Assembly (NCBI GenBank): GCA_964430245.1
Contig: CAYSEW010000024.1
Location: 1 to 45,239 of the forward strand
Direction of reading: 5' to 3'
From: CAYSEW01 sp964430245
Lineage (GTDB): Bacteria; Bacteroidota; Bacteroidia; Flavobacteriales_D; Parvicellaceae
Length of the DNA stretch: 45,239 nt
Shown: one piece after another, positions 32,360 through 41,352 of the stretch
How positions within the stretch are numbered: the first letter of the stretch is position 1
How the letters are laid out: every line of letters begins with the position of its first letter
The notes under the pieces: generated by a model
What the model was told of the DNA's origin: nothing
The model's input: only the letters and a program-made list of their open reading frames with translations
The model's database searches: none
Position numbers and translations under genes: made by a program

Positions 32360-34489
32360 TTATTCTACGACTAGTTTGTTACTTTCATTTCCAATTCTTA
32401 ACAAGTAGATTCCTTTCTCAAAAGTTGACACATTAAGTTGATAGGAGCTTTGTTGTATAACATCTTCATAAACGATTTTACCATTCATGTCCAATAAACA
32501 GAGTGGTGTAGGATAGTGGCTTATTTCAATTTGGGTATAGTCATTAGCGGGGTTAGGATATATGTTACTTATAATATCGATTTCATTAATGTTGGTGGCA
32601 GAACAAGGATTGAAGCAATTCATACTAAAACTAACATTTGGATCCACATTGTAAGCGTAATAATAACCCGTTGTCCACATGTTAGATGAATATATTGGGT
32701 TGTCTACTTGTATACAATTTAAAAAAGGATTGATGTGGGATTTAAATAAACACATATTATGGTTGTTACCATTTTGAACATTCAAACATTTTAGTTGATT
32801 TAAAGAACAGTCCAATTTGCATAATAAATGATTATTACTTAAATCTAATTCAGATAAAGTATTGTGTGAACAATATAATACAAGTAAATAGTAATGCTGA
32901 TTTAAATCTAAACTACTTATTTGATTACTGTCGCATTGTAAAATTTCAAGATTTAGATTATTGCTGATATCCAGGCTTGTTAGATGATTGTTTTTGCAAT
33001 TTAATCCACCTAGTAATGTATTATTTGAGACATCTATTTGTGTTAAAAAATTATTATAAACTAATAGGTTAGATAAAAGGTGGTTACTGCTTACATCAAT
33101 GTTGCTTAATTGGTTATTTCCACAGTTAATAATGAGTAAAGAAGAACAATTTGCCAAATTTAAATGTGTTAGCTGGTTATTATTACAGTAAATTAAATAA
33201 ATAGAGCTATTGTTAAGATTCATGTTAGTGAGAGAATTATGCTCACAGTTCAATGTTTTTAAAGCTGTACTGTGGCTTATGTCTAAATAGGTAAGCTGAT
33301 TAAATTGACATTCTAAATGAGTTAATGTTGGGCTTAATAAATTGATGCTATTCAATTGATTGTTGTTGCAATATAAATTGCTGATATGAGAAGTGTTATT
33401 AATGAAAAGATTTTGGATCTGATTGTAACTGCAATTTAAATAACTTAAGGCGATGCAGCTATTAATGTCTAAACTAGAAAGTTGGTTGTGTTGACAAAAT
33501 AATCTGTTTAAAGCATTACAATTAGAAAGATCTAAATTGGTTAATTGATTATTATTACAATGAAAATCTTGCAATGATGTGCAATTATTAAGGTCTAAAT
33601 TTATTAGTTGATTATTACTACAAGATAATACTTCTAATGCAGAGCAGTTATTAAGATCTAAATTGGTTAATTGATTATTATAACAATAAACATCCTTTAT
33701 GTTAGGACAATTAGATAGATCTAAACTAGTCAGTTGATTATAACTACAATTAATAACTTGAATAGAGCTATTGTTGAGAGTTAAATTAGTTAATGAATTA
33801 TTTTGACAATAAACCGAAATTAAAGAATTACAGCTACTAATATCTAAATTAGTAAGTTGATTATTTCCGCAGCCTATAGAATTTAAATTATTATTGTTGT
33901 TGAGGCTTAATGAGGAAAGTAAATTATTCCAACAGCTTAAGGTGTTTAGATTGTTGTTATTACTTAAATCTAAACTTGTTAGTTGGTTATTATTACAATA
34001 TAATATTTCTAATACAGAACAATTGCTAACATCCAAATTGGTTAGGTTGTTAATAAAACAAGATAAATAGATTAAATTAATTTGATTGCTTACATCTAAT
34101 GAGTTAAGGTGATTATCATAACAGTTTAATGTTTTTAAAGCTGTATTGTTTGTGCTTAGTGTTAAATTAGTTAGCACATTTTTATGGCAATTAAGATTAA
34201 TTAAATAATCAATATTAGAAAGATCTAAATTGGTTAGTTGGTTATTATCACAATATAATGATTGTAATGCTGTAAAATCTTCTATTCCACTTAAATCAGC
34301 AATTTGGTTATTGCTTATACTCAAAGAACTTATTGAGTTTATATTTGAGGTTGGTACCCATCCATTTGGAGATCCAACATCGTATCCTAAATTAATGAGT
34401 GCTTGTTCGAAATTAGGGTCGGGAATTAAGGTTACTTGACTAAAGATAAATTGAGGAAGTAATATTAGAAGGGTAATTAATTTTTTCAT
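32360..34489 (-). CDS. T9SS-secreted leucine-rich-repeat protein with cysteine ladder
   Basis: 709 residues. A signal peptide (1-18, ending FIFSQ) and an N-terminal cap IPDPNFEQALINLGYD come first. About 24 tandem LRRs of roughly 21 residues follow (about 54-575), consensus L-x-x-L-x-C-x-x-N-x-L-T-x-L-D-L-S. A cysteine occupies the same strand position in nearly every repeat, the pattern called a cysteine ladder in the Listeria internalin InlJ. A short Cys-containing cap follows, then a T9SS type A sorting domain (633-709) with IYPNPANDY, MNGKIVY and a final GIYLLRIG...KLVVE. The protein should cross the outer membrane through the T9SS and be surface-bound or released. Likely adhesion or recognition. 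The repeats are also visible as about 63-bp DNA repeats. Confidence 0.93.
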   Translation of the reverse strand: MKKLITLLILLPQFIFSQVTLIPDPNFEQALINLGYDVGSPNGWVPTSNINSISSLSISNNQIADLSGIEDFTALQSLYCDNNQLTNLDLSNIDYLINLNCHKNVLTNLTLSTNNTALKTLNCYDNHLNSLDVSNQINLIYLSCFINNLTNLDVSNCSVLEILYCNNNQLTSLDLSNNNNLNTLSCWNNLLSSLSLNNNNNLNSIGCGNNQLTNLDISSCNSLISVYCQNNSLTNLTLNNSSIQVINCSYNQLTSLDLSNCPNIKDVYCYNNQLTNLDLNNCSALEVLSCSNNQLINLDLNNCTSLQDFHCNNNQLTNLDLSNCNALNRLFCQHNQLSSLDINSCIALSYLNCSYNQIQNLFINNTSHISNLYCNNNQLNSINLLSPTLTHLECQFNQLTYLDISHSTALKTLNCEHNSLTNMNLNNSSIYLIYCNNNQLTHLNLANCSSLLIINCGNNQLSNIDVSSNHLLSNLLVYNNFLTQIDVSNNTLLGGLNCKNNHLTSLDISNNLNLEILQCDSNQISSLDLNQHYYLLVLYCSHNTLSELDLSNNHLLCKLDCSLNQLKCLNVQNGNNHNMCLFKSHINPFLNCIQVDNPIYSSNMWTTGYYYAYNVDPNVSFSMNCFNPCSATNINEIDIISNIYPNPANDYTQIEISHYPTPLCLLDMNGKIVYEDVIQQSSYQLNVSTFEKGIYLLRIGNESNKLVVE
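32764..34330 (-). repeat. Tandem about 63-bp coding repeats of the LRR array
   Basis: The LRR units are repeated at DNA level with a period near 63 bp. On the plus strand words such as GGTTAATTGATTATTATTAC recur with small changes. Neighbouring units (for example around 33540, 33600 and 33660) are especially alike, suggesting recent expansion. The array is prone to unit gain and loss. Confidence 0.8.
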
Positions 34490-35077
34490 AAGTGTTTTTT
34501 TAAATTCTTATTTAATGTACGTGGAACCGTATAACAAGTATCGCACTAATGAAGCAAGGGTAAGGTTGATTGTATGATGGGTAGTTTTTGAATATTAATG
34601 GTGGCTTATTGTTATTTAATTGAATTCAAACAAAGCGTTTATGTGGAATTAAATATTGCCAATAAGTGGGTGGTGCAAATGAATTAGAATTTAGTGTGAA
34701 CTAATTTTAAGGTGTAATCATCTAAAAACAGTAAAAAGTGCTAAAAAAGCATGTAAAAGCATCATTTTTTATAAAAAAATGATAATAAATCGATAAATTT
34801 TTGAAATTTCTAATTCCTTTAAGTCATATTGTTGTTGTTGTTGTGCATTTTATTTTAATGCAAAAAATGACTAAAAAGTGGATAAAGATGCGTTTTTTAG
34901 CAAAAAAGGCTCAAAAAGTGATTAAAATCGCTTTAAAAACAAAAAACAGTTCAACCTTTGATTCAAAGAAATCCCAGCACTTTGTGCTGAGCTTTGGTGT
35001 ACTTGTTTGCAATTCTGGGTTATTCGCTATGCTTATTAATACTTTGCTTTTCGAAACAGTGGCTGCTTCATAGCCGA
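34490..35077. other. 588-bp gene-free stretch with repeat block and degenerate tRNA-locus copy
   Basis: Upstream of the LRR gene, 34490-34720 shows no gene, no exact promoter pair and no recognised RNA. 34724-34940 is A-rich and shares words with the block at 32137-32359: AAAAACAGTAAAAAGTG (34724-34740), AAAAGCATCATTTTT (from 34755) and CAAAAAATGAC (34861-34871). 34973-35020 is a degenerate copy of the tRNA-Val 3' end and terminator. An apparent 90-codon frame at 34801-35073 has no start or family support and spans these repeats, so I do not call it. Confidence 0.6.
34973..35020 (-). repeat. Degenerate direct copy of the tRNA-Val 3' end plus terminator
   Basis: Aligned without gaps to 42708-42755, 38 of 48 bases are identical by my count, in the same orientation. 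The first 23 bases (terminator stem and loop) differ at one position. The last 15 correspond to the tRNA-Val(GAC) acceptor/T-arm end and match at 11. The hairpin still folds (stem CAGCAC/GTGCTG plus flanks, one mismatch) and may terminate the seven-gene operon ending at 35078. Confidence 0.6.
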
Positions 35078-36202
35078 TTATTCATTAATAGTATTAATTG
35101 TGTCAATTTTCAAAAACATTTCTTTAGGCCAAGAAGGCCATGGTTTTCTTAATATTTTTTCAAGCTCTTCTTGTTTAAGTGTTGTGTATTTGGCTTTAGT
35201 TTTATGTTGTTCATTGTCTGTTTTGAAATCTTTATACTTGCAATTCAGCAATTTCAATAATGCATTCATTGTTTTTTCACGATGTTTAACTAAGTCTTGA
35301 AATGAGATGACAATGCAAGGTAGTAGTTTTTTTTCTACGAGAGTTAATTGAAGATTTGATCTGAATTCCTCAAGAATATTCATGATGGCGTTACTCTCTT
35401 TTAAAGAAGTAGGTACATCAGTTGCGAAATTAAACAATTGCTTTTGTAAAAATTCGGTTGATGGGAAAATGATACATGGGTCACGATCAATTACTATTAC
35501 TTTAGCATCAGAGAAATATTTTGAGATTGATTCCATTTTTACTGCCATTGAAGGATTTTTAGACAAAAACCTTTTTTGGTCATTTTGTCCTAATGAGTAT
35601 AGGTGTCTTTGAACCTTTCGATAATATTTTTTCATAATTCTATTCTTTCTTTTTTCTGAGAGTTCTGTATCAAAACGAAACAAATCACGCATTACATTTG
35701 ATTCAGGGTAGAAGAAACTCAAATAAACTGAAGATAATGACCACATCATAATTATATCATCTTCCTCCTTTTTGAACAAACTTACCTTATGAATGGTGCT
35801 CAATTTTCTGAATATTAACTTGTCAAATTTCTTTATAGCTTGCTTTATAAATACGGGTGAAAATTTCCATAATAAACGATATGTCTTCTTTTGAATAATT
35901 GCTGGTGCAAGTAAAATCTCCCATAATGACATAGCTGTAAATTGAGAATTAGGAGTAGTTAATCCGTGTAATAAGTTGGTAGTTCCAGTTCGAGGTAAAG
36001 AGACTATAAAGACGGGTTTATATATCTTTTGAGCTTTGAATTTGGGAAATAAAATCCAATCCAAAATCAAGGCGATATTATTGATGATGAGCAGTAATGT
36101 AAAAAATGGAATTAACCACATTACTTGCAGTAAACGGTAAATGCGTAATGAACGCATATTTCCAGGTTTTAATGTAAATAATTTTGTAATAAGGTTAACC
36201 AT
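35078..36202 (-). CDS. Sulfotransferase-family protein, membrane-anchored
   Basis: 374 residues from the ATG at 36202, which overlaps the condensing-enzyme stop by 8 nt. A frame extending to 36265 would overlap more and adds no conserved residues. A hydrophobic anchor lies at about 26-53. The PAPS-binding loop VSLPRTGTTNLLHG (67-80) is the 5'-phosphosulfate motif, and VIVIDRDPCIIFPS fits the 3'-phosphate-binding R-x-P/S motif. ISFQDLV resembles the region before the lid. It would transfer sulfate from PAPS to a hydroxyl of a lipid product made by the preceding genes. Last gene of the seven-gene operon. The acceptor is unknown. Confidence 0.8.
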   Translation of the reverse strand: MVNLITKLFTLKPGNMRSLRIYRLLQVMWLIPFFTLLLIINNIALILDWILFPKFKAQKIYKPVFIVSLPRTGTTNLLHGLTTPNSQFTAMSLWEILLAPAIIQKKTYRLLWKFSPVFIKQAIKKFDKLIFRKLSTIHKVSLFKKEEDDIIMMWSLSSVYLSFFYPESNVMRDLFRFDTELSEKRKNRIMKKYYRKVQRHLYSLGQNDQKRFLSKNPSMAVKMESISKYFSDAKVIVIDRDPCIIFPSTEFLQKQLFNFATDVPTSLKESNAIMNILEEFRSNLQLTLVEKKLLPCIVISFQDLVKHREKTMNALLKLLNCKYKDFKTDNEQHKTKAKYTTLKQEELEKILRKPWPSWPKEMFLKIDTINTINE

Positions 36203-37196
36203 GCTTGTATAATAATGACCCAATAGAAAAACCTGCTGAAGTTCCGCACATAAAAACTGTTTCACCTGATTTGAGTTTTTTCTGACTAATTAAATGATGT
36301 ATTCCCATTGGGATTGAAGCAGCTATACAGTTGCCTGTATTTTTTAAAATGTTTATCACTTTCACAGGTTTTACTTTTGCAATTTTAGGAATCATATTAA
36401 GTCCTGTTTTGGATGCTTGGTGTGGAACAGTCCAATTAGCATCTGCCCAAGTTGTTCCAGTTGATTCAAAGAATTCATTCATGAAGTTAGGAAGGTGCTT
36501 AAGAGTTAAACGTAATAATTGGCGACTGTCCATCTGAAAATGGTGAATTGATGGATCATAAGGATAGTCTTTAATCCATTTGTTTACATGCCCTCCTGGT
36601 ATTTCAGCTGCATTTATACCTTCAGTAAAAACTTTATGTTTGTATTTTATTATTCCAGATTGTTTGTTATTTGATTTTTCTATAATTACAGCAGATGCAC
36701 CATCTCCAAATAATGTCAATGTTTCCCAATTTTCAGGTCCTACCCCAATACTTGAAACTTCGGATGCAACTATAAGGATGTGATTGATTTCATTAAATTG
36801 TATCATGTCTGCTCCCAACTTTAGAGCAGTCATAAAGCTTAAACAAGTCATGTTTACGTGAAAAGCTTCGCAATTGGCTATATTTCCATCTTTCATTTTA
36901 TTTAAAGTCATTGTAGCTTGAGATGGAATAATCTGATCTGTGCTTGCTCCAGCAGTTATAAATACATCAATATCATTAAGTTTTAAGCTGGCATTATCTA
37001 AAGCTTGTTGTGCAGCATATGCGCCCATATCAGCCACATTTTCGTTAGAGACATGATGCCGAACTTTGACGCCATTATACTTTTCACTCCAGCCTAAAGG
37101 TAATCCATGTTTTTTTTCAAGATCACTAGAGGTTACGGGGTTAGGTAAATATATTCCAGTGCTTAGTATTCTACATGGTCTAGCTACTTTCAGCAT
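36195..37196 (-). CDS. KAS III/OleA-like thiolase-superfamily condensing enzyme
   Basis: 333 residues from the ATG at 37196 (an ATG at 37226 adds ten). FabH-like thiolase fold: RILSTGIYLPNP start, nucleophile Cys118 in NMTCLSF, His259 in VPHQAS and Asn289 in NTGNCIAAS, the complete Cys-His-Asn triad. FGDGASAVIIE is also present. Such enzymes start fatty-acid chains (FabH) or join two acyl chains (OleA). A dedicated, operon-borne copy next to an adenylating enzyme and an OleD-like reductase argues for secondary lipid synthesis. The gene overlaps the upstream adenylating-enzyme gene by 17 nt. Confidence 0.88.
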   Translation of the reverse strand: MLKVARPCRILSTGIYLPNPVTSSDLEKKHGLPLGWSEKYNGVKVRHHVSNENVADMGAYAAQQALDNASLKLNDIDVFITAGASTDQIIPSQATMTLNKMKDGNIANCEAFHVNMTCLSFMTALKLGADMIQFNEINHILIVASEVSSIGVGPENWETLTLFGDGASAVIIEKSNNKQSGIIKYKHKVFTEGINAAEIPGGHVNKWIKDYPYDPSIHHFQMDSRQLLRLTLKHLPNFMNEFFESTGTTWADANWTVPHQASKTGLNMIPKIAKVKPVKVINILKNTGNCIAASIPMGIHHLISQKKLKSGETVFMCGTSAGFSIGSLLYKHG

Positions 37197-38439
37197 GTAT
37201 TCTTCTGAATTTTGTACCTTTTTCATGACGTATTGTGTTGGTTTTAATGATATTGATATTAGCTATTCCTTGAGACTTTAGAAATTTTTTTAATGCATTT
37301 GCTGCAAGTTCCCAGAATTTAATATTGGATACAAAAAGACTAAGTTCGCTATTGGAAATTTTTATTACTTGATAATTGTCTATTTCTGGATTAGCTCCAA
37401 TAATGGTTCGTCTTATGAAATCAGGAAAAATAATCTTCTCATTGTTAAATCTAAGAATATCATCCATTCTGCCTTCAATTTTAGATAATGCTTGCATTTT
37501 CGATTCACAGGAACATTCTGTAGCATGTAAAATGTCATTCATTTTATAGCGAATAATAGGTTGTACATTTCTTCTAAGATCAGTTATGATTGGAATAAAC
37601 CGATTTTTGTCTAGCCATTCTTTTTCTATAATTAGCCCATCTTCATTAAGATGAATATTACCATTGCTACATGTCTGGCCTAACATTCCTTCAGAGCATT
37701 GATAAACTTGCTGAATAGAGATTTTAAATATATTTTCTAAATTTTTTTCATCTTCAGGAGATAGTACTTCAGCTACTGATATAATTTTTTTGGGTTGAAG
37801 CTGTATTTTATTTTTTTTCTGGGCTTCTGCTAAAATTTTTAACAAACTTGGCTGTCCTACCACTATATCTGGTTGAAGATTTTGTATTCTTTTTAAATGC
37901 TCTTCTATTGGAGACAATAGATCAAAGAAATGAAATGCAATCAATTTTGATTGTACAGATGAATAAAGATTACTATTTGCTCTAAGAAAAAAGGCTACTT
38001 TTCTTTTCTTCAATGACCATCCAATAATTCGTTGAATTACTGCGGCTACCCACATGGCTCTTTCATTTTCAGATATTACAAACAAGCCTCTGTTTCCAGA
38101 TGTTCCAGATGATAATCCAACAGTTAATCCATTTAAGGTAGGAATGAAGTCGCGGCTATTTTCGGCTTTTATAGCTGTTTCCATGGCTTCATTAAAATCT
38201 ATTCCCTGGGTGTTGATGTTGTTAAAGTCTCCCATGAATTCCTTTTTTTCTTGAATTGGGTAAACCTCTAAAGCTTGATTTTTAAGGGAGCTGTATTTAG
38301 GTGAATGAGACAATACTTGATTTTGAAACCTTTGCCACATTCTTTTCTGGTGCCTTTTTGGATTTCTTTCAAACAACCATTTTTCAAAACTCAATTTGAT
38401 TAAATATTGTAAGACTTTAAGTTTGAAAGGTCTTTTCAT
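37180..38439 (-). CDS. PaaK/CapK-like adenylate-forming enzyme (F390 synthetase-related)
   Basis: 419 residues, short for the superfamily and typical of the CapK/phenylacetate-CoA ligase-like branch. The phosphate-binding loop is LSSGTSGNRGLFV (109-121). VYQCSEGMLGQTC holds the A5-like motif, and LRRNVQPIIRYKMNDI with KIEGRMDDILRF the A7/A8-like region. It would activate a carboxylic acid as an acyl-AMP for transfer to CoA, a carrier protein or an internal nucleophile. In the Ole pathway a different AMP ligase (OleC) makes a beta-lactone. This protein is not OleC-like in layout. The ATG overlaps the upstream stop by 4 nt. Confidence 0.82.
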   Translation of the reverse strand: MKRPFKLKVLQYLIKLSFEKWLFERNPKRHQKRMWQRFQNQVLSHSPKYSSLKNQALEVYPIQEKKEFMGDFNNINTQGIDFNEAMETAIKAENSRDFIPTLNGLTVGLSSGTSGNRGLFVISENERAMWVAAVIQRIIGWSLKKRKVAFFLRANSNLYSSVQSKLIAFHFFDLLSPIEEHLKRIQNLQPDIVVGQPSLLKILAEAQKKNKIQLQPKKIISVAEVLSPEDEKNLENIFKISIQQVYQCSEGMLGQTCSNGNIHLNEDGLIIEKEWLDKNRFIPIITDLRRNVQPIIRYKMNDILHATECSCESKMQALSKIEGRMDDILRFNNEKIIFPDFIRRTIIGANPEIDNYQVIKISNSELSLFVSNIKFWELAANALKKFLKSQGIANINIIKTNTIRHEKGTKFRRIHAESS

Positions 38440-39263
38440 TTTGAATGAATTTTAGTTTCAATTAAAGTCGCTGTGTTTGGGCAATGGCTGGCTAATAAGG
38501 GTATTTCTGGATTGCTTTCATGGAAAATTTGAAGTTTTTTTAAGGTTTCGTTGTAAGCTTTCCAATCATCAAAGAATAAACGAACAATTGGGTTGGGACC
38601 TAGGTTATTTGTTATAGCTCTTATGTCCCAAAAAGCGTCAGCAACTAAAAAAACAGGTCCATTATTAGTTTGAATCAAAGCTCCATGTTGTCCAGCGGCA
38701 TGTCCAGGAAGAGGGAACATGACAATACTATTATCTCCAAATATATCATAGCCTATTCCTAAAATTACATGTTCTATTGTGTTAAATGATTTAAACTCCC
38801 TGCAATTATTTACCCAGTCATTTGGGAATAGATCATGAAGAAGACCTTTAGAAAACCCTTTCCATTTAGGTAAGTTTTGGAACTCTTCTAAACATTCGTC
38901 AGATGTCCAGTAAATTGCATTAGGAAAATCTAGAATACCACCAACATGATCTGCATGCAAATGAGATATGATTATGTGTTTTACTAAATCAGGGCTAATT
39001 TGATTTTTTGCTTCTTGTTCATTGGCAACTTCTACTTTAGTTAATTTTGCATAGATAGAGTTCGGAAATTTTTTCGTTGCTTTATGAAATCTGGAAGTAT
39101 ATCCTGTATCAAAAAGAATGATTCCTTCACTAGGATGTTCTATTATTGCCCAGGTAGCTTCGAATCGAATTTTTTTTCTTGGATCACCTTTAACAACATG
39201 GTTTGCATAGGCCAAGCAATGCCCTGAACTACGTATAGATAAAGAAACTTTTATTTGACTCAT
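38436..39263 (-). CDS. MBL-fold metallo-hydrolase (lactonase-like)
   Basis: 275 residues without signal peptide. The metal site HLHADHVGG (101-109) is complete, DTGYTSR precedes it, and PLPGHAAGQHG and VADAFW supply later ligands. The architecture resembles N-acyl homoserine lactonases and other two-zinc hydrolases acting on lactones or thioesters. In this operon it could open a lactone or release an acyl chain from a carrier. The start overlaps the SDR stop by 4 nt (ATGA). Confidence 0.85.
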   Translation of the reverse strand: MSQIKVSLSIRSSGHCLAYANHVVKGDPRKKIRFEATWAIIEHPSEGIILFDTGYTSRFHKATKKFPNSIYAKLTKVEVANEQEAKNQISPDLVKHIIISHLHADHVGGILDFPNAIYWTSDECLEEFQNLPKWKGFSKGLLHDLFPNDWVNNCREFKSFNTIEHVILGIGYDIFGDNSIVMFPLPGHAAGQHGALIQTNNGPVFLVADAFWDIRAITNNLGPNPIVRLFFDDWKAYNETLKKLQIFHESNPEIPLLASHCPNTATLIETKIHSK

Positions 39264-40249
39264 TTTTGGTTTAATGTTTTATGCCAGTTTACAAATTCAT
39301 CTAATGCATCTTCAACGGTTTGTTTAGGTTTATAGCCTAATAACTCTTTTGCTTTAGTAATGTCTAAACCAAAAGACATAGTTAATGTTCCAACTCCGTA
39401 GACTGTTAATGTAGGTTCTCGATGTCCATTTAACCATTTTGCATGCCATTCCATTAACCTTGCAATAAGTAATATTAATGGCATTGATATTTTCTTTTTC
39501 AAAGGAGGAAGCTCCATTTTTTCGAATAAATTGTCAAGAAGGGGCCAGAGTAGTTGAGGTTCTCCGTTAGAAATATTATAAATCTGATTTAGTGCTTTAC
39601 CCTTTGCTTTTAAAGAAAGTATAATTGCATCTGCTAAATTGCAAACGGGAGTGATGTCTACTAGATTGGTTTCATCTCCCATTCTTCGGAGTCGACCTTC
39701 ATTGTGTGCTCTCATAATTCGAGGCATTATTACGGTGTCACCTTTTCCAATTAAAGCCCTTGGACGAATAATAATATGTGGAATTCCAGAAGATTGTATT
39801 ATTTTTTCTGCCTCCAGTTTTGTTTTAGCATAATTGTTTATTGGTTTTGGTAGAATATCATCTTCTTTTAAATTGAGCTGATGTTTCATTTGAAAATAGA
39901 CACTAGGAGAGCTTATAAAAACTATTTTATCTATATTTTTTGTTTTTGCAGCTTGAATTATATTTTCTGTAGCTTGAACATTAACTTGATGAAAATCACT
40001 GTATTTTCCCATTTGCGCACTTAATGCAGCAGCATGAACTACAATGTCAATTTCATCCATTATAGATTTTAAGAATTGAGGATCTACTAAGTCCCCAAGT
40101 ATATATTCTATATTTGAGGCTTCAATAGTGCTGAGGACTTTTAATTTTCTACCTGTAGCTATAATCTTCCATTCCTTATTGTTTGCCATTTTTTCAATCA
40201 ATCTAGACCCTAGAAAACCTGTTGCTCCTGTTACAAGAATTTTTTTCAT
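39260..40249 (-). CDS. NAD-dependent epimerase/3-beta-HSD-like SDR (OleD-like)
   Basis: 329 residues, extended SDR. The NAD motif is GATGFLG (8-14) and the catalytic pair Tyr140/Lys144 sits in NNYAKTKLEAEK. The C-terminal EPTLTVYGVGTLTMSFGLDITKAKELLGYKP has the E-P-x-[LF]-T...F-D-x-x-K-A-x-x-x-L-G-Y-x-P pattern of 3-beta-hydroxysteroid dehydrogenases and OleD (2-alkyl-3-ketoacid reductase). It would reduce a 3-keto product of the condensing enzyme. It shares one base with the desaturase stop (TAATG). Confidence 0.85.
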   Translation of the reverse strand: MKKILVTGATGFLGSRLIEKMANNKEWKIIATGRKLKVLSTIEASNIEYILGDLVDPQFLKSIMDEIDIVVHAAALSAQMGKYSDFHQVNVQATENIIQAAKTKNIDKIVFISSPSVYFQMKHQLNLKEDDILPKPINNYAKTKLEAEKIIQSSGIPHIIIRPRALIGKGDTVIMPRIMRAHNEGRLRRMGDETNLVDITPVCNLADAIILSLKAKGKALNQIYNISNGEPQLLWPLLDNLFEKMELPPLKKKISMPLILLIARLMEWHAKWLNGHREPTLTVYGVGTLTMSFGLDITKAKELLGYKPKQTVEDALDEFVNWHKTLNQK

Positions 40250-41352
40250 TAGATATAAGTTTTGTGTTTTATATCATTGCCGTTGTTGTAAAGTAATTTA
40301 AAATGAGAGTACATTGCAGGAATGATGTATTTTCTAGATTGATAAGGAACATTGTGTTTTTTAGCTACCTTTTTCAATATTCTAGTAAGTTGAGGGTAAT
40401 GGATATGGCAAATATTTTGAAAAAGATGATGAATAACATGGTGATTGAATCCGCCAAAAAGATGCGAGATGATCTTACTATCAGTTGCATAGTCACTTGT
40501 AGTAAGAACTTGATGCTTAGACCATGAGTATGGCATAACTCCATTATCGTCTGGTTCAGGAAAGTATGAATCTTCAAGCATATGTGTAGTCAGTAAAATA
40601 ACGACAATGGTTAAGCTAGAGAACACCATTAATAATGTAAATGCCCATATGAAAACACCTAAGTTTAAACCTGAAGCATAAGAAGGAAGTATTACCATAT
40701 ATGAGACATAGAATATTTTGAAAGCTATCATTTTAATGACTTCTGATACAGGATAAGGGCGGTTGTTAAAACCACCTATTCTTTTATAAAATAGATCTTT
40801 AAAATCTCTGTAAAAAACCCATCTTGGAATAAAAATAGTATAAATGAATGGCATATATAGCCATTGAAAACGATGAATTTTCCGTCTTTTATCTTGAGGA
40901 AATATTTTCACAACAACAGACTGTTGAATGTCAGGATCGTATTCCATTATGTTTGAAAAAACATGATGGCCAGAAACATGTCGATTTTTCCAATTAAATG
41001 AACTGAGTCCCAATAAATCAAAAATATACATGAACCATTGGTTGTGTTTTTTTATTTTAAATAGCGAGTTGTGGGCAGCATCGTGTCCTACATTAACTCC
41101 AAGAAAAACACCCCAAATGCCAAGAAATGCATAACTCAGTAATATGTGCCATGGTTCAACTTTGAAAACAAATGGTATGGTAAAAACTAAAATATATACT
41201 ATGAACAAAGCTGCCATTTTAAGAGACATCCATTTGTTGCCATAAATACTTTGTCCGGTTTCTTGGAAATATGCTAAAACTTCACTTCGAAGATCGTTGA
41301 AGAATTCGTCATTTTCTGGTGGAAAAGTTATGGTTTTGAAATTTTCAGGCAT
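40249..41352 (-). CDS. Membrane fatty-acid desaturase
   Basis: 367 residues. The three histidine boxes of acyl-lipid/acyl-CoA desaturases are intact: HDAAH (90-94), HVSGHH (125-130) and HHVIHH (304-309). Two hydrophobic hairpins lie at about 46-88 and 215-260. The di-iron enzyme inserts a double bond (some relatives hydroxylate or make acetylenic bonds) into a membrane-bound acyl chain. The regiochemistry cannot be told. It overlaps the upstream cupin gene by 8 nt. Confidence 0.9.
   Translation of the reverse strand: MPENFKTITFPPENDEFFNDLRSEVLAYFQETGQSIYGNKWMSLKMAALFIVYILVFTIPFVFKVEPWHILLSYAFLGIWGVFLGVNVGHDAAHNSLFKIKKHNQWFMYIFDLLGLSSFNWKNRHVSGHHVFSNIMEYDPDIQQSVVVKIFPQDKRRKIHRFQWLYMPFIYTIFIPRWVFYRDFKDLFYKRIGGFNNRPYPVSEVIKMIAFKIFYVSYMVILPSYASGLNLGVFIWAFTLLMVFSSLTIVVILLTTHMLEDSYFPEPDDNGVMPYSWSKHQVLTTSDYATDSKIISHLFGGFNHHVIHHLFQNICHIHYPQLTRILKKVAKKHNVPYQSRKYIIPAMYSHFKLLYNNGNDIKHKTYI

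Noticed and set aside
32764..34330. CRISPR-like repeat array
   Set aside because: The about 63-bp periodicity is coding LRR repeats in one open frame. There are no constant repeats with unique spacers and no cas genes.
34801..35073. A 90-codon open frame on the plus strand
   Set aside because: It starts at TTG, has no family resemblance, and runs through the A-rich repeat block and the degenerate tRNA-terminator copy. Its similarity to the frame at 42650-42841 comes only from the shared terminator/tRNA DNA.
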